Of a DNA stretch of 48,576 nucleotides, positions 1 through 7,093 are shown piece after piece (position 1 is the stretch's first letter; every line of letters starts with the position of its first letter). Made by a program: the position numbers and the translations under genes. The DNA is from Oscillospiraceae bacterium (GTDB taxonomy: Bacteria; Bacillota; Clostridia; Oscillospirales; Ruminococcaceae). The DNA lies in contig JAJQIF010000006.1 of assembly GCA_021199355.1 (NCBI GenBank), forward strand, positions 1 through 48,576, in the 5' to 3' direction. Under the pieces are notes generated by a model. The model worked only from the letters and a program-made list of their open reading frames with translations. It searched no databases and was not told the origin of the DNA.

Positions 1-1
1 G

Positions 2-394
2 TCACCTCTCGCTGAACCACTGCTTAAGCTCGGCAAGTTCCTCGTCGCTGACCGCCCCGCCGTCAACAAGGGCAGCAATGAGGCGCTTTGCGGAGCCGCC
101 ATAGTTCTTCTCGACAAACTCGCTCGCCTCCTGACTCTCGAATTCAGCCTTCGAAATCAGGGTTGAGTAGACATTTGCGTTGCCGCGCTTGCATGATTCG
201 AGATAGCCCTTCGCAACAAGTCTTGTAAGAAACGTGTTGAGCGTCTGCGGCTTCCAGCCCTTCGAGTCCTCGAACTTGGACAAGAGCATCGAAGCCGTCA
301 CTCCGTCCCCCGTCTCCCACATAACCTGCATAATTTCTCTTTCGGCTTCGGAAAGCCCGTGTGTGATTCTGTCCTGAGTTTTCTCAGTTTTCAT
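2..394 (-). CDS. BlaI/MecI/CopY-family transcriptional repressor
   Basis: This 130-residue protein has the size and pattern of the BlaI/MecI/CopY family. An N-terminal winged helix (about residues 12-80, with the LSEAEREIMQVMW start and the PQTLNTFLTRLVAKGYL recognition region) is followed by a helical dimerisation tail. In known systems such repressors bind TACTACA/TGTAGTA dyads and are cleaved or released when a BlaR1-type sensor protease is activated. The ATG at 394 is preceded by GAGAGGTG. Two matching dyads lie over its promoter, so autoregulation is likely. No BlaR1 partner is in the window; it could lie beyond the left edge, since the gene is read leftwards. The target genes are unknown. 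The neighbouring ABC exporter has its own promoter without this dyad. Confidence 0.9.
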   Translation of the reverse strand: MKTEKTQDRITHGLSEAEREIMQVMWETGDGVTASMLLSKFEDSKGWKPQTLNTFLTRLVAKGYLESCKRGNANVYSTLISKAEFESQEASEFVEKNYGGSAKRLIAALVDGGAVSDEELAELKQWFSER

Positions 395-417
395 AGAGTG
401 TGCACCTCTCGGAAATA

Positions 418-461
418 TTACTACAGCTTGTAGTAATTACAGTATACTACATCTTGTAGTA
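418..461 (-). promoter_or_regulatory. Two BlaI/MecI-type operator dyads
   Basis: Two inverted repeats stand side by side: TTACTACA-GCT-TGTAGTAA at 418-436 and TACTACA-TCT-TGTAGTA at 445-461, centres 26 bp apart. The half-site TACTACA is that of mec/bla operators. The upstream dyad fills the -35/-10 spacer and the other covers the expected transcription start, which fits repression of the adjacent blaI-like gene. Confidence 0.85.
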
Positions 462-469
462 GATGTCAA
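441..469 (-). promoter_or_regulatory. Promoter of the BlaI-family gene
   Basis: On the minus strand TTGACA (469-464) and TATACT (446-441) are separated by exactly 17 bp. Transcription should start near 434, giving a leader of about 40 nt. Confidence 0.8.
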
Positions 470-543
470 GAGGAAATTTTCGGATTTTGCAAATAAATAA
501 TTCCCCACTCTTACGAATGGGGAATATTTACTGCAGTGAAAAC

Positions 544-2454
544 TTACTCCAGCTCAAACGCTCCGGTATAGAGCTGGTAATACTGTCCCTTGGCGGCGAT
601 GAGTTCGTCGTGGGAGCCACGTTCGATGATTCTGCCGTGGTCGAGGACGATTATGACATCCGAATTCTTGACGGTCGAGAGACGGTGAGCGATAACGAAG
701 ACCGTTCTGCCTATCATCAGGGCGTCCATGCCCTTCTGGACTATCTGCTCGGTACGGGTGTCGATGGAGCTTGTCGCTTCGTCAAGAATCATTACCGGCG
801 GGTCTGCAACCGCAACTCGGGCAATCGAGAGAAGCTGTCTCTGACCCTGCGAAAGGTTAGAGCCGTTCTCGGTGAGCATGGTGTTGTAGCCGTCGGGAAG
901 ACGCTCTATAAAGTCGCTCGCACCGGCAAGCTCCGCCGCCGCCACGCACTCTTCATCCGAGGCGTCAAGTCTGCCGTAACGGATATTGTCCATAACGGTT
1001 CCCGTAAACAGGTTCGTGTCCTGCAAAACCATGCCGAGGGAGTGCCGGAGGTCCGCCTTCGAAATCTTGTTTATATTGATATCGTCATAGCGAATCTTTC
1101 CGTCGGCGATGTCATAGAAGCGATTGAGGAGGTTTGTAATGGTCGTCTTGCCCGCTCCCGTTGCTCCTACAAACGCTACTTTTTGTCCCGGTTTGGCGTA
1201 GAGCGAGATGTTGTGGAGAACCGGCTTGCCTTCTTCATATTCGAAGTCGACGTCGTAGAGCCGGACATCGCCCTTGAGGGGTGTATAGGTTACCGAGCCG
1301 TCCGCAGTGTGCGGGTGCTTCCAAGCCCAGAGACCTGTTCTTTCCTCGCACTCGGTGATGGTGCCGTCGGCGTTCTCCTTGGCGTTGACGAGAGTAACAT
1401 ATCCGTCATCGACCTCGGGGGTCTCGTCCATGAGGTCGAGAATTCTCTGTGTACCCGCCATACCCATGATGACGGAATTCAGCTGATTCGAAACCTGACT
1501 GATGTTGCCGGTGAACTGCTTGGTCATGTTAAGGAACGGAACTACGATACTGATTGAGATTGCCGCTCCCGATATACTCGGATTCGGAATCTTATAAAGA
1601 AGGAACACGCCGCCGGCGAACGCTACCAGAGCATAGAGAATGTTACCGATGTTGTTGAGTATCGGTCCCAAGGTATTTGCGTATTTATTCGCTCTTGCGG
1701 AGTCCTCATAGAGGGCGTCGTTGAGCTTATCGAAGTCAGCCTGTGCTTCTTCCTCGTGGCAGAAGACCTTGACGACCTTCTGACCGTTCATAAGCTCCTC
1801 AGCGTAGCCTTCAACCTTACCGAGAGCCTGCTGCTGACGAACGAAGTATTTCGAGGAGCCGCCGCCGATTTTCTTGGTGATTATCAGCATGATGATTACG
1901 CCGCAGACGATTACGAGGGTCATCGGGATGCTGTAATAAAGCATGATGAATGCAAGAGTGATTACGCTTACTCCCGACATGAGCATCTGGGGGATACTCT
2001 GGGAGATCATCTGACGAAGCGTGTCGATATCGTTCGTGTAGTGACTCATGATGTCGCCGTGGTCGTTAGTGTCAAAATACTTGATGGGGAGCTTCTGCAT
2101 GTTTGCAAACATCTTTTCACGGAGCTTAGCGAGGGTTCCTTGAGTGATGATAGCCATCATCTGGGTATAGGTGACATCGGCTATAATCGAAAGAATATAG
2201 AAGGTTGCCAGAACTGCGACGAGCGAAAAGACCTCCCCGCTTACGTCGCTCCAGGTTGTGTCGGCAGTGCAGTTTTCAATGAGTGCGATAACCTGTTGCA
2301 TGAAGATTGACGGAAGGCTTCTTACTATTGCGTTGAACACGAGAAGAACAAGCATAACAGGAAGCATGACGGGATAAAAGCTCAGAAGGAGCTTGAAAAG
2401 ACGTACCAAGACGTTCTTTCTCTTGACCTGAACATTCGAATAATCTTTAGCCAT
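544..2454 (-). CDS. ABC exporter half-transporter, ATP-binding/permease (catalytically competent half)
   Basis: This 636-residue protein has an N-terminal six-helix exporter transmembrane domain and a C-terminal nucleotide-binding domain. Visible motifs are Walker A GATGAGKTT, an altered signature LSQGQRQ, and Walker B LILDEATSS with the catalytic glutamate. A charged linker of about 40 residues, including a GLWAWKHP stretch, sits between the two domains. The start codon overlaps the end of the upstream partner gene by 8 nt, so the pair is co-translated. The partner has the complementary defects, which marks a heterodimeric exporter of the LmrCD/BmrCD/TM287-288 type with one canonical and one degenerate ATP site. 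Substrate is unknown; drugs, peptides or lipids are typical of the family. Confidence 0.93.
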   Translation of the reverse strand: MAKDYSNVQVKRKNVLVRLFKLLLSFYPVMLPVMLVLLVFNAIVRSLPSIFMQQVIALIENCTADTTWSDVSGEVFSLVAVLATFYILSIIADVTYTQMMAIITQGTLAKLREKMFANMQKLPIKYFDTNDHGDIMSHYTNDIDTLRQMISQSIPQMLMSGVSVITLAFIMLYYSIPMTLVIVCGVIIMLIITKKIGGGSSKYFVRQQQALGKVEGYAEELMNGQKVVKVFCHEEEAQADFDKLNDALYEDSARANKYANTLGPILNNIGNILYALVAFAGGVFLLYKIPNPSISGAAISISIVVPFLNMTKQFTGNISQVSNQLNSVIMGMAGTQRILDLMDETPEVDDGYVTLVNAKENADGTITECEERTGLWAWKHPHTADGSVTYTPLKGDVRLYDVDFEYEEGKPVLHNISLYAKPGQKVAFVGATGAGKTTITNLLNRFYDIADGKIRYDDININKISKADLRHSLGMVLQDTNLFTGTVMDNIRYGRLDASDEECVAAAELAGASDFIERLPDGYNTMLTENGSNLSQGQRQLLSIARVAVADPPVMILDEATSSIDTRTEQIVQKGMDALMIGRTVFVIAHRLSTVKNSDVIIVLDHGRIIERGSHDELIAAKGQYYQLYTGAFELE

Positions 2455-4207
2455 CTATACTCGCCATCCTTTCGTCGGAGCTCGCCTTGTTCTGGGAGAC
2501 GTAAATTTCACGATAAATGTCGCTCGATTTGAGGAGCTCGTCGTGTGTGCCGATAGCGATAATCTTGCCGGCATCCATTACAATTATTCTGTCCGCATCT
2601 TCAACGGAAGCGGTTCTCTGAGCGATGATAATCTTGGTGGTTGTCGGAATATACTGCTTGAATCCGTATCTGATTTTCGCATCGGTCTTGGTGTCGACGG
2701 CGCTCGTGGAGTCATCGAGGATGAGAATCTTCGGCTTCTTCAAGAGTGCTCTTGCAATACAGAGTCTCTGCTTCTGACCGCCGGAGACGTTGGTGCCTCC
2801 CTGCTCGATATGGGTGTCGTACTTGTCGGGGAAGGTCTCGACGAATTCGTCTGCACAGGCAAGCTTGCAAGCCTCGATGATCTCGTCATCCGTAGCCTCT
2901 TTATTACCCCATCTCAGATTTTCTTTAATAGTTCCTGAGAACAAGAGATTTTTCTGGAGCACTACTGCGACGTTGTTTCTTAATACATCCAAATCGTAAT
3001 CACGGACATCCACTCCGCCGACCTTGACAGAACCCTCGCTTACGTCGTATAATCTTGATATAAGCTGAATGAGGGAGGACTTCGAGGAGCCTGTTCCGCC
3101 GATGATTCCTATAGTCTCGCCGGATTTGATACGGAGATTGATGTCCGAGAGGGCATACTTCTTCGCAGATTGAGCATACTTGAAGCTGACGTTATCGAAG
3201 TCGATTGAGCCGTCCTTGACTTCCATTACTGCGTTCTCGGGGCTTGTCAAGGTTGATTCCTCGTTAAGAACCTCGTAGGCACGCTTCATGGATTCGTTCG
3301 CCATGGTTATCATGACAAGAACCATCGAAACCATCATGAGTGAATTAAGCATCATGAAGCTATAGGTCAGAAGCGACGAAAGCTGTCCGATATTCAAATC
3401 AAGTCCTGCCGACGTGATTATAGTGTAGGAGCCGAACGAGAGAACGAAGACCTGTACTACATAGAGGCAGAACTGCATAAGAGGGCTGTTGAGGGCAACG
3501 ATTCTTTCCGCAACGGTGAAGTCCTTCTGGACATCACGGGCGGCGGTGTTGAACTTGTCCTGCTCAAAGTCTTCGCGGACGAAGGACTTGACAACTCTTA
3601 TGCCCTTGATATTCTCCTGAATGGAGCTGTTGAGGTTATCGTACTTTCTGAATACGCTCTTGAATCTGGGGTTAGCTCTGCTCGAGATGATATAGAGACC
3701 GACTCCCAAGATGGGCACTACAACAACGAATATCCAAGCCATATTTCCGCCCATGACGAACGCCATTATGAAGGCGAATATGAGCATAAGCGGGCATCTT
3801 ATTGCTGTGCGGATAATCATCATAAAAGCCTGCTGGATGTTTGTAACGTCGGTTGTGAGCCTCGTTACGAGAGATGATGTTGAGAAGTGGTCGATATTCT
3901 CGAACGAATAACCCTGAATCTTTGCAAAAAGGTCGTGTCTCAGATTCTTTGCGAATCCACACGACGCCTCGGCACAGGTATAGCCCGCCAACGCGCCGAA
4001 CATGAGCGACAGAAGCGCCATTATGATGAGGATGATTCCGTTTGAAATCAGCTCGGGCATTTCGGCGCCGGCGCTTATCGCGTTGACGAGGTTGGCGATT
4101 CTGAACGGTATGTAGCATTCGAGAAGCACTTCACAGCTTACGAGTATCGGAGTAAGAATTGTCTGCTTCTTGAACTCGCGTATACACTTGGCAAATGTTT
4201 TTAACAT
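2447..4207 (-). CDS. ABC exporter half-transporter, ATP-binding/permease (degenerate-site half)
   Basis: This 586-residue protein is the upstream member of the exporter pair. Transmembrane helices occupy roughly residues 15-310. The nucleotide-binding domain has Walker A GGTGSSKS at 370-377, in which the usual glycine before lysine is serine, a canonical signature VSGGQKQR near 474, and Walker B LILDDSTS at 495-502, with aspartate replacing the catalytic glutamate. Its intact signature would serve the partner's intact Walker A and B, so the heterodimer has one hydrolysing site. The ATG at 4207 follows GAAAGGAG with suitable spacing. A promoter and a 26-bp dyad lie in the leader. Confidence 0.93.
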   Translation of the reverse strand: MLKTFAKCIREFKKQTILTPILVSCEVLLECYIPFRIANLVNAISAGAEMPELISNGIILIIMALLSLMFGALAGYTCAEASCGFAKNLRHDLFAKIQGYSFENIDHFSTSSLVTRLTTDVTNIQQAFMMIIRTAIRCPLMLIFAFIMAFVMGGNMAWIFVVVVPILGVGLYIISSRANPRFKSVFRKYDNLNSSIQENIKGIRVVKSFVREDFEQDKFNTAARDVQKDFTVAERIVALNSPLMQFCLYVVQVFVLSFGSYTIITSAGLDLNIGQLSSLLTYSFMMLNSLMMVSMVLVMITMANESMKRAYEVLNEESTLTSPENAVMEVKDGSIDFDNVSFKYAQSAKKYALSDINLRIKSGETIGIIGGTGSSKSSLIQLISRLYDVSEGSVKVGGVDVRDYDLDVLRNNVAVVLQKNLLFSGTIKENLRWGNKEATDDEIIEACKLACADEFVETFPDKYDTHIEQGGTNVSGGQKQRLCIARALLKKPKILILDDSTSAVDTKTDAKIRYGFKQYIPTTTKIIIAQRTASVEDADRIIVMDAGKIIAIGTHDELLKSSDIYREIYVSQNKASSDERMASIDG

Positions 4208-4239
4208 ACTGTTACTGTTTTTCTCCTTTCAAAAATTCA

Positions 4240-4265
4240 ACACGGTCTATTGCAATAAGCCGTGT
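4240..4265 (-). promoter_or_regulatory. Dyad in the leader of the ABC exporter operon
   Basis: A 26-bp imperfect palindrome with 13-nt arms (ACACGG outside, TATTGCAATA at the centre, two mismatched positions per arm) lies about 30-55 nt downstream of the predicted transcription start. It could be an operator for an unseen repressor or an RNA hairpin. It is not followed by a T-run, so it is not a simple terminator. Confidence 0.55.
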
Positions 4266-4302
4266 CGCGGAAAAATTACTGTTTGATTTTCAGTACCACG
4301 CT

Positions 4303-4331
4303 ATTATAGCACATTGTCGCGAATATTTCAA
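4303..4331 (-). promoter_or_regulatory. Promoter of the first ABC exporter operon
   Basis: On the minus strand TTGAAA (4331-4326), a 17-bp spacer and TATAAT (4308-4303) with an upstream TGC (extended -10) form a near-consensus sigma-A promoter. The expected start near 4296 gives a leader of about 90 nt. Confidence 0.75.
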
Positions 4332-4477
4332 CATCATATTACACGAAAATAACGAACTTTTCAGGGGCGAAATTTGTGTAACATAAAATTTTTGCGACAT
4401 GCAATAATTCCCGTTCCCAATGTGTATTGCTTATAGAGACGTATCTCGAAAAAATAAAATCTATGGAGGATTCCAAA

Positions 4478-5266
4478 ATGAAAAGAAATCACAAACTATC
4501 AAAAACCCTGTTCGCAGTCGCCCTCTGCGCTGTGATGACCACTTCCGCCTTTGCTATCACTGTTGTAGATGAGAACGGAGACAGAGTCTACTCAACCGAT
4601 GTTGAAGGCATTGCCAACGACACTTTTGTAGACCTTATCGAATCATGGTCGGATGCTGACGGAAACACCGTTTATCCCGACTATTATGCCGGTGCCTACT
4701 TCAACGGCTCAGAGCTTGTCGTTCTCGTAACCGAGCTCACTGATGAAGTAAAGGCAGAGCTTTCTTCGATTATCGACCTTGAAGGAATAACCATTAAAGA
4801 GGCTACCTACAGCTACAATGAGCTATTAGCGGCTAACGATGAAATCGTTTCCAAGATGAATCCGAATTCTGAAGACCCGTTTATTGCGGCTATCTACGGC
4901 GTTGGAATCGACCAGGAGGAGAACGTCGTTCACGTTGATCTGAACACCGAAAATCCCGAGGTTGCGGCTATTGCCGAGGATGCTGAACTCTTGGCGGCTA
5001 CCGTCAAGGAAAAGCTCACCGACTTCGAAGGCGTCTATGTCGACGCCACCTACGGCGGAATCATGGCACTGGTTGAAGATACCGAAGCAAGCGAAGGCGT
5101 CGATATTGCTACAGAAGACACCGACGCCAATGCCGGCATTATGCTGATTGACGACCTCTATGATGACGCTGAAGAGGCTTCAAATCCCGCTACCGGCGTG
5201 GCTCTGGCACTCGTGCCTGCGGCTGTCGCGGCGGCAATGGCGGTGGTGCTCAAGAAGAGGAAATAA
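4478..5266 (+). CDS. Secreted protein with NPATG-type C-terminal sorting tail; possible protease-propeptide-like domain
   Basis: The ATG at 4478 is chosen because TGGAGGA stands 7 nt upstream and a typical signal peptide (KRNHK, hydrophobic core, TSAFA cleavage) follows at once; an in-frame ATG further upstream lacks these. The 262-residue product ends with NPATG, a hydrophobic stretch and KKRK (about residues 236-262), the order of a sortase-type sorting signal. No sortase is in the window. The middle part, with YPDYYAGAYFNGSELVVLV and later YSYNEL, resembles the pro-domain of secreted S1-type proteases in Clostridia, but no protease domain follows. That resemblance is from memory and needs a profile search. 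Function is otherwise unknown. Confidence 0.75.
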   Translation: MKRNHKLSKTLFAVALCAVMTTSAFAITVVDENGDRVYSTDVEGIANDTFVDLIESWSDADGNTVYPDYYAGAYFNGSELVVLVTELTDEVKAELSSIIDLEGITIKEATYSYNELLAANDEIVSKMNPNSEDPFIAAIYGVGIDQEENVVHVDLNTENPEVAAIAEDAELLAATVKEKLTDFEGVYVDATYGGIMALVEDTEASEGVDIATEDTDANAGIMLIDDLYDDAEEASNPATGVALALVPAAVAAAMAVVLKKRK

Positions 5267-5280
5267 TTCTTATAGAATCG

Positions 5281-5310
5281 AAAAGACTCCCTGACGGGAG
5301 TCTTTTTTTT
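5281..5310 (+). terminator. Rho-independent terminator
   Basis: GACTCCC (5285-5291), loop TGAC and GGGAGTC (5296-5302) are followed by eight T residues. It ends the NPATG-tail gene. Confidence 0.92.
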
Positions 5311-5348
5311 ATGCGAAATACCGTGCAATAATTTCTTATAAAAATCTG

Positions 5349-5377
5349 TTGCTTTTTGTGTTGATTTCGTGTATAAT
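5349..5377 (+). promoter_or_regulatory. Promoter of the first sugar-binding lipoprotein gene
   Basis: TTGCTT (5349-5354), a 17-bp spacer and TATAAT (5372-5377) give an expected start near 5384 and a leader of about 109 nt. Confidence 0.7.
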
Positions 5378-5409
5378 GGTTTCATCACTTTTTATCTTGT
5401 TGCAGGATA

Positions 5410-5440
5410 CTGCGACTCGCAGAAAACTGCGATTCGCAGT
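5410..5440 (+). promoter_or_regulatory. Tandem palindromes / strong hairpin in lipoprotein leader
   Basis: CTGCGACTCGCAG (5410-5422) and CTGCGATTCGCAG (5427-5439) are each palindromic and are separated by AAAA. As DNA they look like two operator sites with centres 17 bp apart. As RNA the two copies pair with each other into a 13-bp stem with one mismatch and an AAAA loop. No T-run follows, so it is not a terminator. Confidence 0.65.
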
Positions 5441-5492
5441 AACTTGTGACGGATAATACGGCACACACTACGCCGAGAAAGGAACATTCAGC

Positions 5493-6956
5493 ATGAAGAA
5501 AAGAATTTTGGCACTCAGCTTGGCTGTAATCATGATTCTTGCGCTTGTAGGATGCGGAAGCTCTACGAGAGAAATTGTCTATCTGACTCTTTCGACCGAA
5601 GATGCAACGGCTATCCTTGCCGCCGCCGGAATCACTCTGCCTGACGTTGAGGAAACCGCCGCCGCAGGCACGGAAATCCAGTGGTTCTCGTGGTACGACG
5701 ACTTCCACAACTATTCTGAGGATGAAATCATCAACACCGGTTACTTCACCTTCACCGAGAAGTACGGTTGCACAATCAAATGGATTGAGACTACATACGA
5801 GGATTATTCGGACGACCTCGCAAACCTCGTTCTGTCGAGTAACTCCCCCGACTTCGCACTTGCCGGAACCTCCAACACCGCTACCTTCCCTTATAGCTGT
5901 ATGAAGGGAATGTATCAGCCGGTTGACGACTATGTCGACTATTCCGAGCCTCTTTGGTCGGGTATGGCTGATGCGGCTGAGTACTTCGCTCTCGGCGATC
6001 AGCACTTTGCATTCGTTACCGACGTTACATTTAAGTCTATCGTCCCCTACAACCGCAGAGTTATCGAAGAATACGGCTATGACGACCCCGCCGAGCTCTA
6101 CTGGAATGACGAGTGGACATGGGATGTATTTTATGAGATGTGCATCGACTTCAGCGACCCCGACGAGGACAGATATGCTCTTGACGGTTGGTACTATGTA
6201 AACAGTATCGTTGAAGAGTCGACGGGACGCACCATCATCCAGAAGGATGAGGACGGTCACTTCTATACCAACCTTGACGACCCGCTCATCGAAATCGCCG
6301 AGAATATGATTTATGACCTCGTAAAGAACGACTGCGTTTACCACGAGGGTAACGACTACTGGGCAGGAAGAAACGACTTCGTCTATGGCTCGGGTGTCAA
6401 GGACGGACTTTGCCTCTTCTGGATCTGCGATGTTCCCACCGGACTTAAGCTCACCGTTGAAGAAATGAACCAGATCTGGGGCGACATCGAAGCCGGCGAA
6501 ATCATGTTCGTTCCGCTTCCTCGTTATCAGGACGGTGACGGCATCTATTACCTCAACTCGCTTCCGACCGGCTATATGCTCATCACCGGCGCTTCAAACC
6601 CCGAGGGCGTAGCTCTCTTGGCGGCTTGCGAGAGATTCAAGACCATCGACCCGACCGTCGTTGACATCGACAAGAAGCAGCTCAAGGAAACCTATCTCTG
6701 GACCGACGAAATGCTCGAAATGTATGACGAGTGCTATGACATCGCTGTTGCAAACGTCGTCATGTACTACACCGGCGACCTCGGAACCAGCCTTGACTCG
6801 GCTTACAACTCGTTCGACTGGGGCATCAACCGTAACGGCGGTAGCTACACATGGGCACAGCTCAAGGAAACCTATGGCGACAGACTTGACTACTATGTAG
6901 AAGAGCTGAACGTTATGATTGATAACTACCTCGCTACCGGCGAGCTTATCGAATAA
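5493..6956 (+). CDS. Extracellular sugar-binding lipoprotein (ABC solute-binding protein, family 1)
   Basis: The 487-residue protein begins with a lipoprotein signal (MKKRILAL..., lipobox LVGC, Cys21) and continues as a solute-binding protein of the carbohydrate (family 1) type. It is a close paralogue of the lipoprotein at 19113-20567: both share the SS(T)RE-start, an AILAAAGI-LPDVEE segment, W-F-(S/A)-WYDD, FTEKYGC/FQEKYGC, YNRRV-EEYGYDDPAELY and WTWDVFYEMC. It should bind an oligosaccharide outside the membrane, but no permease gene lies next to it, so it is an orphan binding protein. An AGAAAGGA ribosome site precedes the ATG. The stop codon TAA is also the first three bases of a repeated palindromic element. 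Confidence 0.88.
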   Translation: MKKRILALSLAVIMILALVGCGSSTREIVYLTLSTEDATAILAAAGITLPDVEETAAAGTEIQWFSWYDDFHNYSEDEIINTGYFTFTEKYGCTIKWIETTYEDYSDDLANLVLSSNSPDFALAGTSNTATFPYSCMKGMYQPVDDYVDYSEPLWSGMADAAEYFALGDQHFAFVTDVTFKSIVPYNRRVIEEYGYDDPAELYWNDEWTWDVFYEMCIDFSDPDEDRYALDGWYYVNSIVEESTGRTIIQKDEDGHFYTNLDDPLIEIAENMIYDLVKNDCVYHEGNDYWAGRNDFVYGSGVKDGLCLFWICDVPTGLKLTVEEMNQIWGDIEAGEIMFVPLPRYQDGDGIYYLNSLPTGYMLITGASNPEGVALLAACERFKTIDPTVVDIDKKQLKETYLWTDEMLEMYDECYDIAVANVVMYYTGDLGTSLDSAYNSFDWGINRNGGSYTWAQLKETYGDRLDYYVEELNVMIDNYLATGELIE

Positions 6957-7011
6957 ACCCCTCCACCATGCTACGCATGGTCCCCCTCCCCTTTCAGGGG
7001 AGGCTTTTTTT
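6954..7011 (+). repeat. Palindromic element, copy 1 (also terminator)
   Basis: This roughly 58-bp element starts with the TAA stop of the lipoprotein gene (TAAACCCCTC), contains a small hairpin ACCATG-CTACG-CATGGT, and ends in the terminator CCTCCCCT-TTC-AGGGGAGG followed by C and seven T. An inverted copy lies at 7037-7093. The outer parts match between copies while the inner small hairpin differs but remains a hairpin. Confidence 0.8.
6985..7011 (+). terminator. Rho-independent terminator of the lipoprotein gene
   Basis: CCTCCCCT (6985-6992) pairs with AGGGGAGG (6996-7003) and is followed by C and a run of seven T. Confidence 0.88.
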
Positions 7012-7036
7012 GCCCTTATGAAAGTTTGTACGAATA

Positions 7037-7093
7037 CAAAAAGGCTCCCCTGAAAGGGGAGCTGGATGCGCGAAGCGCAGACTGAGGGGTTTA
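7037..7093 (-). repeat. Palindromic element, copy 2, inverted (also terminator)
   Basis: Read on the minus strand this is TAAACCCCTC, a small hairpin TGCGC-TTC-GCGCA, then GCTCCCCT-TTC-AGGGGAGC and CTTTTTG. It matches copy 1 in inverted orientation. The TAA is the stop codon of the nucleotidyltransferase gene, so in both copies the element supplies or abuts the stop codon. The T-run serves as the terminator of the minus-strand gene. Confidence 0.8.

Noticed and set aside
463-1557. Long open frame on the plus strand across the exporter gene.
   Set aside because: It is antisense to clear ABC transporter motifs, has no ribosome site and no recognisable family; biased codon use leaves the opposite frame open.
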